A DNA stretch of 64,000 nt, from NCBI GenBank assembly GCA_030248215.1, contig JASANG010001486.1:1-64000 (forward strand). The letters run 5' to 3'. This document shows, piece after piece, positions 1 through 11,460 of the stretch; position 1 is the stretch's first letter, and each line of letters starts with the position of its first letter. The notes below the pieces were generated by a model. The model saw nothing but the letters and a program-made list of their open reading frames with translations, was not told where the DNA came from and did not search any database. The DNA is from Enoplolaimus lenunculus. Lineage: Eukaryota > Nematoda > Enoplea > Enoplida > Thoracostomopsidae. A program made the translations under genes and the position numbers.

Positions 1-742
1 GACTGACAATTCCTTACGTAAGATACTGGAACAAAGCCTAAATGCTCTCTAATTTTTAAGGACAGTCTAATGACCAGAAGGCTGGAAGCAACATAAATTC
101 CCCGTCTCGATCTCATGTAAACTAAGATTTGTTACCACCTGAAGCAGTTTCATACAATTCGACAAAATATATTCGATGCCTAGCTATGCTGTTATTAGCT
201 GCAAATAGTAAAACAATGTTAACAAGAAAACTTTGATATATAAGAATGCGCAAATGCGCACAGTATTAGTCTTTTATACGCATACCTGCAACGCGTTAAT
301 ATTCAAACCATACAGCTAGTTAGGTAGGGCCGTCAGTACCATAACATGTTGCCGTAGGTTAGGACATTTTATTCATTCAAGTTACCTATTAAATTCGTTT
401 TGACGGTGTGCCAGAGAAGCTAACGAATATAAAAAGACATTTCCAATTGCCCGATTTTCTTCATGTTTACCTGTGGCTGCGACTTTTGCTTCAAAAAGTT
501 TCTCATTCCGTTGACCGTTGCATTCTGGCAGGTTATAATATAACTGTTAAATGCTAGTTATGAGGAGAAGTTTCGATATATAGATCGCGAAGTATCGATG
601 GACTAGAAAGCTCTGCAAACAAATCTTTTGTTGCATATTGAGCGTAACATGTGCTCATATAACGATTGCCAAAGGTAGCCTGAAAATGCTGTCTGGTAGA
701 TGTGTCTAAACAAGGTAAATTGTGTACAATTTTTGAAAGAAA
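1..742. other. 5' flank of the phosphatase gene; no gene seen
   Basis: AT-rich sequence upstream of the phosphatase ATG. It should hold that gene's promoter and 5' UTR, but I see no clear TATA box, initiator or other exon. No repeat family of this window is obvious here. Confidence 0.4.
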
Positions 743-3700
743 ATGGATCGATTTGTAAAGAACGGTGTAATTACTTTGCTAATTTGTAATATTAGTGAGT
801 CGACATTATTTGCTGAGAGTAATTTCCTCCCAGTCAGTAGCGGATCCAAAATTTAACGAGGTGACATACTTTCCCATCAGAATTTCTTATGATAAAATGG
901 TAAGGCCCGTCTTGTAATTTCCGCCCTCAGACATTTTTTTGTAAAAAATACAATTTTTACCCTCAGAAATTTTTTTGAGATAAAACCTTAGAATTTTTGT
1001 CCTAAGAAAATTTTTTGGTGAAAAAATGATAAGGTCCTTACGTAAAAATTTTTGTGTTTCATAACATTTTCAAGACCGCTTCTCCTCAGAAATTTTTGGA
1101 TCCGCCTCTGCGCCCAGGGTATACCACGATATTTGTAGACTAAAGTACCTCCCGGACGGTACATAAAGCGCCCTTTTTAAAGAGTTACAAATGACCAGAC
1201 CGCTTTCCAACAATTGTAGCACCGTATAGGCACATGGATAGAATTTGGTCTTTTTACTTTTGTTCGCGACCACAGAACTAAGTTGTGTCAGTAAAGGTAG
1301 GAACCGGGACATCTGACCTTTCTACCAAGCAGCTGGAAAAGCGGGCTAGAGCGGGGATCGAACTCTCAGCCTATGGAACCGTAAGCGAGCACTCAACCAC
1401 TGCGCTACGCAGCCCGCCTCTCCAACTGCATGCTTCGTCGACTATATGTGTCGACCGTATGCTGCCAGCCAGCATACATACAGTGCACTGCACTATATTG
1501 CATGTGCACATAACGGACAAGCATGTCTCACATGCTTACATGCCCTTATTTTCAACAAGGTCGTCCCTTGACCGTCCATCCTATTTTCGACTGGATACCG
1601 TGCTCATAGCGCGGCAATTTGCAATTGCACTCACGACGTAGCCCCCATGTCAGTCTAGGTAGGAACCAAGGGACATCAGACCTTTTAACCAAGCAGCTGG
1701 AAAAGCGAGCTAGAGCGGGGATCGAACTCTCAGCATACGGATCCTTAAGCGAGCACTCTACCACTGCGCCACGTAGCCCGCCTCTCCAACTGCATTTTTC
1801 GTCGACTATATGTGTGCAATGCACATGGACAAGCATGTCTCACATGCTTACAAGTTGTATATTTCGCGAAGCACAGTTAATACTAGAGGAATGCTTTTAG
1901 GAATAAAATCCTAGCAAATTATAGCAAGTACTATAATAATGTACTATGAATCAAAATGAATGATCTCAAAATTTATCACGTGTTGCTAGACGCTGTCCTT
2001 ATCATTATTGGTTAGTTAGTAGTACGTTAAACTATTAGTTTTCTTAAGGTTTAGTCGGCTATATTTGTCGACAAGTATGTTGCCGGCTAGCATCAAACGC
2101 AATGTGCATTGCATAGCATATATGTGTTTTCAGCATGGCTACCAGTCGTGTTTCTGAAAAACCTTGCTACTCCCAGTCAACGTGGGTTTTTTTGCGACGA
2201 TGACTCCATTCGATATCCGTATCATTCCTCAACAGTTCAGTCAGTTACGTTATATGTTGTCGGATATGGCACCGCTGCTCTCGTGGTAAAGTTTGCAATA
2301 TTGATTTTCTTGGTTTCACAGTATTACCGGATACCAAAAGATGACTGGAGCTGGATACTACACTCTCCAGCCAAATCCGAATTGTATATTTGGCATCAGG
2401 GGCGATTTAAAAGAGAAAATCAAAATTCCTTAGGGTCATCAAAACTTGTAATTGTAGTGTAGGCATTAAACTTTTCTATATTCATAACTTTTTAGATTGT
2501 TCTGGTTGAAGGTTATAGAGCGATTTTATATGAGAAACGTAAATACGGCAGACCAAGTGCACCTCGACACAGACTGAACAACAAAAGTATACCGTATTTT
2601 TGGTCTCAAATCTATATTTATATTGGTAAGTTGAAAAGCAGTAAACCGAGACAACTAGAAATAGAATTTTGTTGCTTATCCAAAAAATTTTCAAGCATTG
2701 TCATTTTACACAATTTTGTATTAAAGTAGTACAATTTCTTTTCCGATTTTTCAGGCAGGGAACACAAGAGTTTTTATTTTCGCCACATGTTATATCCTTT
2801 GTTGTGTTGTGGATCGCTTCAAATGAAAATATTACCTACTTGTTGTGTATAACGCTACATAGTTAAGGTCTATGTTTCGTATGAATAAATTGTGAAAGTC
2901 GAAAGTGTATGTGTACAGTATTTTAATTGCTGTGTTAGTCTATTCGCAAGCTCTGACTTAGTGAACAGCGCGATTTCAAAATTTTGAAATAGTTTTGTTC
3001 GTAACTCCTTTATTATCTCTTTAGGATATCTGGTGCTTGGTGGTGCATTTTGTTCGGTCATCGTAAATATCAGTAAATATACCGTTGGTCGCTTAAGGCC
3101 CCATTTCCTTGACGTTTGTCGACCAAATTTGACCAAATACTGCGGGCCATCGAGTTTAATAAAACCATTTGTTGTTGATTTTGAATGTGCAAGTCATGAT
3201 ACAGATCGGCTCAGAGATGCACGGTAAGTTATAACATATGACTCTAAGAATAGATGTTTGCTTTCCAAGGTCACGGACGTAAATTCGGCCTCGGCCTCGT
3301 TTTTTTAACCGAGACGGCCCATCCCTGATAGTGTTCGAATTTTGCCCAAATGTCATTACAGTGAGGTAAATCTGTGGTTTGTAGTATTTTTCGTTTTAGT
3401 CACAATCGTTATCATTGGTTTCTTATTCATCTATTAATGTTATGTGTATTTCTCGAGGCCCTTTGCTATATATGCAACAGAATTTTAATAACGAGGCATC
3501 AAAACCCCACTGATACCATGTTTTAGATTGCTTTAGGTTGTCTTTTCCATCTGGCCATGCTGCTTATTCATGCTTCACAATGATGTATTCTGTGGTAAGT
3601 ATCTTTGTGCTCAAATTTTCGTGCTTTGTTAACCATACGTTTTGTGTGTTTAACATGTTTTACGTTTCAATACATTGTGTACTGTTTAAATAAACGGTGT

Positions 3701-4679
3701 ACAGGTGCATTAAGATAGAAAAATAGTTTCAAATCTAAAGATCTCGTTTTCTTGAAGATAATCCCATGTATAGATGTAAACCGAGTGTAATATTATTGAT
3801 CGTGCGAATTCTTATGTTGTTGTACCACATTTTTGTTGCTTTCAGCTTTATCTTGAAGCCCGCGGTGGGTTTTTAATGGTTTCACGCATGACACGCCCTG
3901 TCATTCAACTAGTCTTACTTTCACTCGCATTGTTCACGTGCCTGTCACGAATTTCAGACTACAAACATCATCCGTTTGATGTTTTTGCTGGTGCCGCGTT
4001 GGGTCTCAGCGTAGCAGTTATTTTGGTAAGCCATATTACGTACTTGTATTTAAATATTTTGCATATAGCTAGTGGAGGGCAGAATTGGTTAAAAATCAGC
4101 TCTGACATCTCCGACGTGGTGTTGTTTTGCATAACGATAACATAGCTTGCCTGACCTATACATTTGTGGATTTTTGGCTGCAACTGGTGTATGTTGAATA
4201 GTTTGTGAAGCTTATGCAAGAAGAAACTAACGCAATATTTATTGTGAACAATGAGAAGCTGACCAAGCGAATTGTTCTGTCTTAATTTAGTCGTTTTATA
4301 TTGAGTATTGGGAATATCGAATTTTTAAAGTTTTATTCGTTTTGAAGTTCATTAGCAGTATAGAAGTTCGGAGGCGCGACCACACATTAATATGCCGGTT
4401 CCAAATTTTAAAAGCGAACCTTTACTGACTCCATTCTTGAATAGCTGAATAAGATTTTGATGTTTCGGTTATGCAAAGCTTTAAATATCTGGGCAGTTGA
4501 TAGACTTTTTTAATTTTGGATTTTAGGGCCTGCGCGTTTTGAAAGTTTTTGATCAACATTTGCACAAAGGACACTTTCCAGATGTAGTGGAAGAGTACAA
4601 TGACGGGTGTAGTTACGAAGAAAATCGGCAAACACCAGTGACAAACGTAACCAGTGCTGAATATTCTTGTTCCGCTTAG
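743..4679 (+). CDS. Phospholipid phosphatase (PLPP/LPP, PAP2 family), 7 coding exons, complete
   Basis: Exons: 743-794, 2134-2285, 2496-2625, 3025-3223, 3537-3594, 3846-4025, 4527-4679. All introns are GT-AG, phases agree throughout, and the joined frame is 924 nt (307 aa plus stop), the usual size of PLPP1-3. All three catalytic motifs are present: C1 K129..R136-P137 (KYTVGRLRP), C2 FPSGH at 181-185, and C3 S231-R232..H238..D242. The N-terminal loop QRGFFCDDDSIRYPY (33-47) is typical of LPP/wunen proteins. The family has six membrane segments and removes phosphate from lysophosphatidate, phosphatidate and sphingosine-1-phosphate on the outer or lumenal face. The short first exon was chosen because its ATG frame, its GTGAGT donor and its phase 1 all fit the next exon, giving a first membrane helix of the right length. 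Intron 1 holds a family C element and two tRNA-like repeats. The exon 1 call is the least certain part. Confidence 0.92.
835..1110. mobile_element. Family C GGATCC-hAT MITE, in phosphatase intron 1
   Basis: Ends are CAGTAGCGGATCC on the left and GGATCCGCCTCTG on the right, inverted. The flanking 8-mers CTCCCAGT and CGCCCAGG agree at 6 of 8 positions, as for an old hAT target duplication. The interior has the ATTTTATCA.AAAATTTCT motifs shared by the other family C copies. There is no open frame. The element is non-autonomous. Confidence 0.75.
1287..1550 (-). repeat. tRNA-like SINE-type repeat, copy 1
   Basis: Read on the minus strand, 1341-1417 is a 77-nt tRNA-like segment. It has a perfect 7-bp acceptor-type pairing (GCGGGCT with AGCCCGC), a box A-like TAGCGCAGTGG and a box B-like GAGTTCGATCCC. 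The T stem is poor, so it is not a working tRNA gene. It lies inside a longer repeat with a GTCGAC..GTCGAC palindromic tail. A second copy follows about 360 bp downstream in the same orientation. Confidence 0.7.
1649..1860 (-). repeat. tRNA-like SINE-type repeat, copy 2
   Basis: Same repeat as 1287-1550, with the tRNA-like core at 1705-1781 and the same flank on both sides (a GGTAGGAACC block and a CGACTATATGTGT block). Differences are scattered single bases and a shorter tail. Two full copies sharing flanking blocks show that the mobile unit is larger than the tRNA-like part. Confidence 0.7.
2050..2125. repeat. Fragment of the tRNA-like repeat's tail, beside a splice acceptor
   Basis: It carries the GTCGAC, TGCCGGCTAGCAT and CAATGTGCATTGC blocks seen in the tails of the repeats at 1287-1860 and 55440-55670. 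It ends within about 10 bp of the TTTTCAG acceptor of phosphatase exon 2. Confidence 0.5.
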
Positions 4680-5093
4680 TGCGCCATGTGGTTAGGATTA
4701 ATCATAATGCTATCGGGTTAAAGTTTCATGATTTGTTTTCTAATGTAAATAATGGTTTTGGTGATATGATGAAACGTGAAATCATTTTGGTAATGGAGGA
4801 TTAGTGTAACAATTTTTAGTTTTTCGTTTTTTACTAATGCTGAGCATAGTGATTTTGTGTAAAACCTTGTAACAAAGATTTATTTTTGGTTGATATGTTG
4901 AGCTTGGGACCCATATTGTCAGACGTATGTAGCACTTGCATGTCGCCAGTTAGTGATAGATTTTCGAACTTCCTAACTGCAACAGTTGCGGGTCTCAAAA
5001 ATTGCACGGAAGTAGGTCTCAAATCAAAGCTTATCATGTCCGGAATTTCGAAGCTCTGCGTTCAGTGATTCAAATGTTACAAGACCTATCACC
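4680..5093. other. 3' flank of the phosphatase gene; no gene seen
   Basis: AT-rich sequence that should include the phosphatase 3' UTR. I see no unambiguous AATAAA placed to define the polyadenylation site. Confidence 0.4.
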
Positions 5094-5500
5094 CAGGGTG
5101 CGACCGGATCGCAAAAAACCGGATACCGGATTCGGATAGTGATTTTTTTACCGGAACAGGATGTTAACCGGATAGTGTGTTTTTTAAATAAATCAATTTT
5201 TAGCACGTTAATGCGTCAGTATATAAATGTTAATTTATCTTTAGTGAACGGAATATGGCGTTTATATGTATAAGGAACGTGTCCTAATGCTTGAAAATAA
5301 TTTTGTGAAGCTGCAAATAATTGGTTTGTTTCGATAATAAAATCCGAATCGCTGCCTTAACTATACGCAAAAATACTGCTTTATAACTTGACATTTACGA
5401 AATCATCACCGAAATCCGGTATCCGGTAGGTTTATACCGGAACCGGATTCTTGTTTTTTGCCGGATATTAAACAGAAGCCGGATATCCGGTCGCACCCTG
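5094..5500. mobile_element. Family B CCGG-hAT MITE
   Basis: It begins CAGGGTGCGACCGGAT and ends ATCCGGTCGCACCCTG, a 16-bp inverted repeat. Flanking 8-mers CTATCACC (5086-5093) and CGATCACC (5501-5508) match at 7 of 8, a hAT-type target duplication. The interior repeats the CCGGATA motif near both ends around an AT-rich core. No coding capacity. Confidence 0.88.
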
Positions 5501-5585
5501 CGATCACCATTTGGTGATAGGTGCTAGAACAATTAGAGAATACGAGCACAAGTAATTAGCGTTAGGTAACAGCTTATTCACATCA

Positions 5586-5748
5586 CGGGTCATGTATAGA
5601 ACAGGGTTAGAACAGCACCATAAGCATATTCCTAAGCCTAAGCGTAAGGATGCGCCTATTCCTAAGCCCAAGCAAAAAGTTAGTATAAAGCGTAAACTTT
5701 GTCTATTAACAGCCCAAAACGATCCGGCCCTATTCTATTCATTGGCCC
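5586..5748 (+). mobile_element. Family A TTAGGC-MITE
   Basis: Left end CATGTATAGAACAGGG, right end CGGCCCTATTCTATTCATTGG. The interior has CCTAAGCCTAAGCG hexamers and the TTAGTATAAAGC block that marks the right half of the family. The plus orientation has the hexamers as CCTAAG. Confidence 0.8.
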
Positions 5749-6597
5749 ACATCGTAATAGTGAAAGTCCGATATGACCTGGTATACTACTCGATACCGCT
5801 GACTAATGCCGTTATGCAGTCTCAGGGTATACAATGAGGTTAATGACTACATACTGCGTTGACTTAGTAAAGGCGTTTGCACTAAACTTGTAAAACTGTC
5901 CTTGTACGGAATTGTATCTGGGTGATGAAACAACTAAAGCACAAGTCGATGATATGCGCATTGAGGAATAGTATGCAAATGATGCGTCATTGCATGGTAC
6001 GAAATATTGCGCCGCGTTTTGCGTTTAGCGAGACCATCTTCACTTTTGGGTGGTCTATATCAAACGCAATAAAGAGGAAACCAAATGCCGGTGACTGGAG
6101 AATATACCAGGAAAGTGCTACGTGCCCTGGACACGTTCTTTCGTATACGCAACGTGCCTACGCTGCATACTCTTTTTCCAATGTGGACACTGTCCACTCT
6201 TGCTTAAATTAATTACAACAGCTTGTCTATTTTGAAATTCGTTGTAAAGTTCGATAAGTTGCGTAACAAAATTACGTAATTAATAGATGTTTCGCAATGA
6301 TTAAAAAGATTAAGACTTTACCTTGCCTCGTTCTACGATTTGCAGATAAAGCATGACGCGCAAAATAAGCAAGCAGTTCAGCTGCTGTATTTGCGTAACA
6401 TACCGCAGCAACCAGCAAAATTAACGTGAAACGGAACCTAGTTGCATGTTTATAAGTGCTAGCGGTAGAATCGTGAACTAAATTTCACTATGGTGACAGC
6501 CTATTTTGATTTTCGTTTATTTTTGAATTTGTTAACTAATGCGACGGTTTGTAGTGCTGGAAACTTACTGTGATGACTTAAGGTTACTGGTCATTGG
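5749..6597. other. No gene seen
   Basis: AT-rich sequence between repeats. A short open frame from 5922 has no recognisable domain, start context or splice sites, and I do not count it as coding. Confidence 0.35.
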
Positions 6598-6880
6598 CTG
6601 GGTTTCCAAAACCGTACTTAAGTACGACTTAGTACTTAAGTACGTGCTAAGTAATTACTTAACCATTTTGCCGTTTTTAGAAGCATACTTAAGTTCAGTA
6701 AATGCCCAAGCCGTTAAACAAATTTGGTATGTTACAGATTAACAGTTCAAGTATATTTAGCTTGTTCTATTGGAATTAAAGGCTGATGGCGCCTCCGTTA
6801 ATGTATAAAGCAAAACTATTATTTTATTGTTATGACCATGGCTCACATTTGGGGTTTATTCGTTTTTGTTAAAATAGGAT
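6598..6880. mobile_element. MITE with CTTAAGTA-rich ends (TGGTTTCTGAAA family), old copy
   Basis: Opens with GGGTTTCCAAAACCGTACTTAAG followed by several TACTTAAGTA blocks, then a GGTATGTTACAGATTAACAG block. Both are shared with the element at 19835-20668. The right end is poorly defined. Confidence 0.5.
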
Positions 6881-7157
6881 TTGTTTTACTCCTTATGGTG
6901 TATAGAGATTGCGGGCAACTTAGTTTAGTGGTTTGAGCACTGCCTCGGCAATATGTTTATCGTGAAGTTGAATTTGGTTGCAGCGAACAAAAATCTCGTA
7001 AATGATCATTACAGTACTGAATAGGTTTTGATTTAATTTACTTGAATATGATATGATTTTGTTGTTATTTCAGGATAAACTTGAATTGGATGTTATTCCG
7101 CCGTGTACACCTTTGCTTTCAACATGACAAGTTACGTTTTTTGTATTTCGGTAATAT

Positions 7158-7384
7158 TAGTGACCACTGTCACTTCGAGGGACGTAACAGTAGGATAAGC
7201 ATATTCCTAGTGACCACTTTCACTTCGAGGGGCGTAACAGTAGTATAAGCATATTCCTAAGTTTCAGCGTAAGGATCAGCCAATAACTAAGCCTGAACCT
7301 ATGTAGGAAAGTTAGGCTAAAGCTTAAGCTTATCTGTTATAGTCAGATGAAAAATGGTTCACCCTTCAAAGTAACATTGGCCAT
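7158..7384 (+). mobile_element. Family A TTAGGC-MITE with a 50-bp duplicated left end
   Basis: The left end (GTGACCACT..GGGACGTAACAGTAG.ATAAGCATATTCC) occurs twice in tandem, at 7158-7207 and 7208-7257, period 50 bp. It is followed by CCTAAG-type hexamers, the GTTAGGCTAAAGCTTAAGCTT block and a right end GTAACATTGGCC. The outer ends differ from the main subfamilies but match the right ends at 24977 and 50794. Confidence 0.65.
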
Positions 7385-7599
7385 ATTAATGATGTATCAA
7401 ATGGAAAATTTATTTATTGAATGTGTTTTTGTAGCATATATTGGTTGTCGTAGTCTTTTGATTGTAAGCTTTTGACTTTATCCCTGCTTGGCAGCGTTGT
7501 TCAAACTGGTATAGCGAACTGTTTTAGCTGCGGGTCTAAAATATATACTTGTGCGTAAACAGAGGTAAGCTTCTATGCTAACTGTTCTCTGGTTCCAAA

Positions 7600-7681
7600 A
7601 AAAATCTGCAAGACCTGATGGACACTTACTCTATTCTAGTTCCACGGAAAAACGTTTCGCCCATGATCTTTACATGGGCCA
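7600..7681 (+). mobile_element. Solo right end of family A
   Basis: ACTTACTCTATTCTAGTTCC followed by CGTTTCGCCCATGATCTTTACATGGGCC is the family A right terminus. The hexamer part and the left end are missing. Confidence 0.6.
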
Positions 7682-8279
7682 GCTATTAAATATCAAAGTT
7701 TTAACCTGGCTGCTGTTGATGTGCCTTAGAGTTATATCTTTAAATAAAGAGAGCTTGTTTTCGATGGGTCGCAGAGCTGGTATGTACGTTATATATAATG
7801 AGCTTTGTTAACTTACTATTTCTACCAAATGTGGAAATTGGTATGAGCTTAAAGTATTTCCAAGATCAAATTGTGTAGAATAAATTTTAGCTAGTGAAAT
7901 TTGTTAACACTTAAACGTATTAAATGTAGTACTTTGTTATATAAATGATTAAGACAACAATTTCTGAAATATAAAAGACAAATATGTCTGAAATATAAGA
8001 GATTTACCAGCGAACCTGACCTCAGCAAAATTGGATGCGAATACCCTAATTTTACCATGTAAGGTACGTCCAAGACGTAAATTTATGTGGGGGGAGCTTA
8101 AGGTCAGCCCGGAAAAGCTTTTAAATTCGATTCCTTACACCTTTAGAATACAAGCGGAGCACCTTTTTCACATACATAAAGTCACAATTCTTCACTAGTG
8201 TCTTAATTTGCAATCATAGCAGTTTCTTGAACATAAAGACATTAATTTATCTTTCAATCATTTCTGACACGAAACTCTG

Positions 8280-9320
8280 AGCCGTTTAAACAAATTTCGG
8301 TAGTTTGGTAGGAAAAATCACATGCATACTTTCGGTTGGGAAAAGTGGAAAATTCACATGCCTGAATATTGAATAGTTTGGTGTGGGAAAAGAGGTGTAG
8401 GCGAGATTCGCAAAACAGGAAAAGTGGAAAAGTTTAGGTTTTCTCTAGGTCAGGTGGAAGGAATTGTTTGGTTGGTCCGGTGGAAAATTGGGAGTTTTTC
8501 ATTGTGGGAGATGGAAGGCGTGGAAACCCCTCATTCTGAATAGTATCCCTTCAAATCCCATGGAGTCCCACAATTTGTCTTAAATATACGTGAAAGATTG
8601 TGGCAGGGGAAACTTTTCCATTATCGGGGGAAACCAGAAAAGTGTCTGAATTCTATACGTTTTAAATTTTCAACTTTTCCCGTTTACCAAACAGAACCTA
8701 TCGTTCAGGTTTTCTCTAACAATCAGGGTGCAACCGGAGGTGGTAAATACCGGAGCCGGAGGTGAGACGAAGTTATGTAGTAAAAATGATGGTTAGTTCA
8801 TTTTAGCCAATATCTGCAATATGTTGGTAAGTATGTTGTTTGGTACGTTAATTTTCTGGGAAATTTTGGAAATTCTTTTCTGAAAATTGTGACAAAAGTA
8901 GACAAATTTTGCTATATTCTGCAGAAATTTTACTACCGAAGTTTCCGGAACCTCCGGCAAAAATTCTACCGGAGCCGGAGACCGATTTTCTGCCGGTGCC
9001 TTAGCCGGAGGCAGACCTGCGGTTGTATCCTGTGACAACCCAGTGAAAATCATAGGAGTTTAAATTGTCCCCTTTTCCCGTTTTCGACACAAAATCTACT
9101 TCCCTACCTGGGAAAACCTATACGTATTATATTTTCTACTTTTCCCGGTTTCCAAACAAAACCGCTTCAGGTTTTCCCTACCAACCCAGGAATAACCTAA
9201 GCGTATAAATTTTCCACTTTTCCCGTTTTCCAAACAAACTTTACACTACCCCTACCGAACGAGGTAAATATCCAGGCTTATGAATTTTCCACTATTTTCC
9301 AGTTTGCCCAGGCAAACTTA
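8280..9320. repeat. Older repeat built of a degenerate block of about 70-80 bp, interrupted by a family B MITE
   Basis: The block CTTTTCCCGTTTTCCAAACAAA (split here as CTTTTCCCG and TTTCCAAACA) with a following TTTTCCCTACCAACCCAGG recurs in diverged form at about 8660, 9075, 9140, 9220 and 9290. Purine-rich versions of the same words (GGGAAAAGTGGAAAA) occupy 8330-8480. A family B element at 8724-9032 splits it. Confidence 0.5.
8724..9032. mobile_element. Family B CCGG-hAT MITE, nested
   Basis: Left end CAGGGTGCAACCGGAGG, right end CCTGCGGTTGTATCCTG. The subterminal CCGGAGCCGGAG words occur in both halves. It sits inside the repeat 8280-9320, so it is the younger of the two. The target duplication is degraded. 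Confidence 0.75.
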
Positions 9321-9591
9321 ATGCTCCTGCTCAATATACATGAGCCAAACTTGCGATATACAGAAAATGTGTGTATACTCGAAACTTTTAAAGATATTCG
9401 TCATATGTCTATATGACCAGCATAATAGTTAATACATAACACATTTAATACCAATTAGTAACCTCGGTAGTTAATAGATCCCTTCAAATCAAATAATCAT
9501 TGAAAATTGCTTAATTTACCCGGTAAGTTTCGGTCAGCGCACAACGCTACAATATAGGAAATTGACGCGTATTGGATATAATGAAAACTCG

Positions 9592-9772
9592 GTGTTCTGT
9601 GGGACTAGAAAAAAGTAAGCTTAAGTTTTAGACTATTTTTGTGCTTGGCTTAACCTTATAGGCTTAGGCTTAGGAATAAACTCATTCTTACGCTTAGCCT
9701 TAGGCTTAGGCTTACGCTTACGCTTAGGAATATGCTTATAATACTGTTCCGCCCCCGTTCGTTACATTGGCC
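9592..9772 (-). mobile_element. Family A TTAGGC-MITE, minus orientation
   Basis: Reads as TCTGTGGGACTAGAAAA, AGTAAGCTTAAG, then TTAGGC/TTACGC hexamers, then GAATATGCTTATAATACTG and GTTACATTGGCC. This is the reverse complement of the copies at 28494 and 62630. Confidence 0.78.
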
Positions 9773-10108
9773 GAAAACTCTTACAGAAGTGTGTCCTGTG
9801 TGTGTTAACGAGTGAACTATAATGACAGTTTGATGTCATTTCAATTTAGCTAACGCTGTAGTTGACTTTTCAGCTGTCATCTTTGATTTGCTGCGAAATA
9901 TACGATGAATTGTTTAAGAGTTAAGACGTTTTTAAATGATATAACCGTGTTCTCTACAATTATTGTCTGTTCTCGTTTCAGATGAACGTGTCTCAAGAAT
10001 CGAGTGTCTGGTTAAATTATGTGATGACGCAAATGTTCAATAAAAGTTGATTAGATTTAACAGAGTCTGTTAGCCATTCTGTCTAACTGCTTTGCTCATA
10101 TGTTTAGT
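9773..10108. other. No gene seen
   Basis: AT-rich spacer with no recognisable repeat, RNA or coding signal. Confidence 0.3.
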
Positions 10109-10263
10109 CAACTGGGGCCAGTATGACTCAGTGCCCCTGGAAAAATTTCAGGTCCCGTAGAAAATTTTCAATCTTGCTTGTAAGTCAACGAAAACCCTTT
10201 GTATGTCCGTCCTGAAAATTTTTTTAGCCTTGTCTTCTAGCAAGGTAAGCTGGCTGCGGGTCT
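10109..10263. mobile_element. Family D CGTAGCC-MITE
   Basis: Carries the family core ATCTTGCTTGTAAGTCAACG followed by AAAACCCTTTGTATG, and ends AGCAAGGTAAGCTGGCTGCGGG. The left end is worn. Confidence 0.6.
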
Positions 10264-10833
10264 CGGCTGATATTGATTTTTCGTAGTTGGTGCCTGCAAG
10301 AGGCGTCCAGGGGCACTTGACGCTTTTATGAACATTTTGGGACGCCTTTAGCAAATAGTGGGTCTGCATATAGGTAAATTTGAGGTGTCTTTGTATATAT
10401 ATCTGGATATTTTGTGGCTGACATTAGAACAGATCTGAAATAGTAACTAGATATCAGTCTGAAATGAGGGTTTCATAATTTTGTGATAGTATATTGCAGC
10501 CTTAAACGTTCAGAAGCGTGGACATAGGATTTTGTGTTACCAACTGATGAAATGTCTAAAAAATCCTAAATGGAAATAATTTAGAACCAGGAACCCTGCT
10601 ACCGGCTACGCTCTTGCTCGGAAGCAAGGACGATGATAAGGGGCCTATGATCGCCTCCTATTTGCCTCAGCTGACGAAGCTTTTTTCTGTATAATTTGTA
10701 AGTTTCGGTTATTTTCCAGTAAAAATGCTTCAAGCAAATTACCTCAACATACTTTATGGTGGCATGTTCAGCGTATAATCAATTGGTTTTCGAACTTTAC
10801 CCCTGTGGAAAAAAGTAAGCTAACTGCGGGGCA
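10264..10833. other. No gene seen
   Basis: AT-rich spacer. A short GC-richer patch near 10600-10670 has no open frame or RNA-like fold that I can support. Confidence 0.3.
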
Positions 10834-11460
10834 GGGTCATTTCGGTTGTACCCTCCAGCCGGTGTTTGCCTAAAGATGGTTGGATTTTGAAAACTGTGGC
10901 ATATTTGAGCTTCTCATTACTTCCGTTGGTCATTCCACGACCATATTGAGTTTTTGAAAAATTTGATTTTTAAGGTTCCATTCCAAGGTCCCCCTTGGGA
11001 CCCCAAATTTTCTGGCAGAATGTTAGACAAATTATACACCATTCGATTCAGCTTGTGTATCTGAGTCGAATTGTTTTAAATTTTTCACAGTAAGACCTAT
11101 GGTTAACGAGTTATGGTTGAATAACTGCTTTGGAACCGTCCCAAATTGTTGGCATCGCGCCAAATCAGTTATTTGACCATAACTCGTTAGCCAGACGTTT
11201 GATTGCTGAAAATTTAACACAGTTCAACTCGGGTCAGTTCCACAAGCTGTATCGAATAGTATATACAGTTTGTCTACCTTTTTGACAAAAAAATTTCGGG
11301 ACAAGAGGAGACCTTGCGATCTTAAAAAAATAAAATTTTTCAAATATCCAAATTTGGGTGTTGAATGACTAGGGGACATTACGAGATGCTCAAATATGCA
11401 AAACTTTCAAAATCCAACCATCTTTTTGGACGAAGGCGGGCTGGAAAACCGAAATCACCC
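10834..11460. mobile_element. Family H foldback element, copy 1
   Basis: The left arm begins GGTCATTTCGGTTGTACCC and contains GATGGTTGGATTTTGAAAA and CATATTTGAGCTTCTC. The right arm ends with the reverse complements (GAGATGCTCAAATATG, TTTCAAAATCCAACCATC, CCGAAATCACCC). The centre is also symmetrical (AACGAGTTATGG and CCATAACTCGTT near 11105 and 11175). The whole 627 bp can therefore fold into one long imperfect hairpin. No coding capacity. Confidence 0.8.

Noticed and set aside
1341-1417. Functional tRNA gene on the minus strand
   Set aside because: The acceptor arms pair but the T stem does not form properly, and a second diverged copy with the same flanks shows it is a repeat.
2286-2462. 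Extension of phosphatase exon 2 by direct read-through
   Set aside because: The family alignment and the next exon's phase require the GTAAAG donor at 2286; the read-through peptide has no family similarity.
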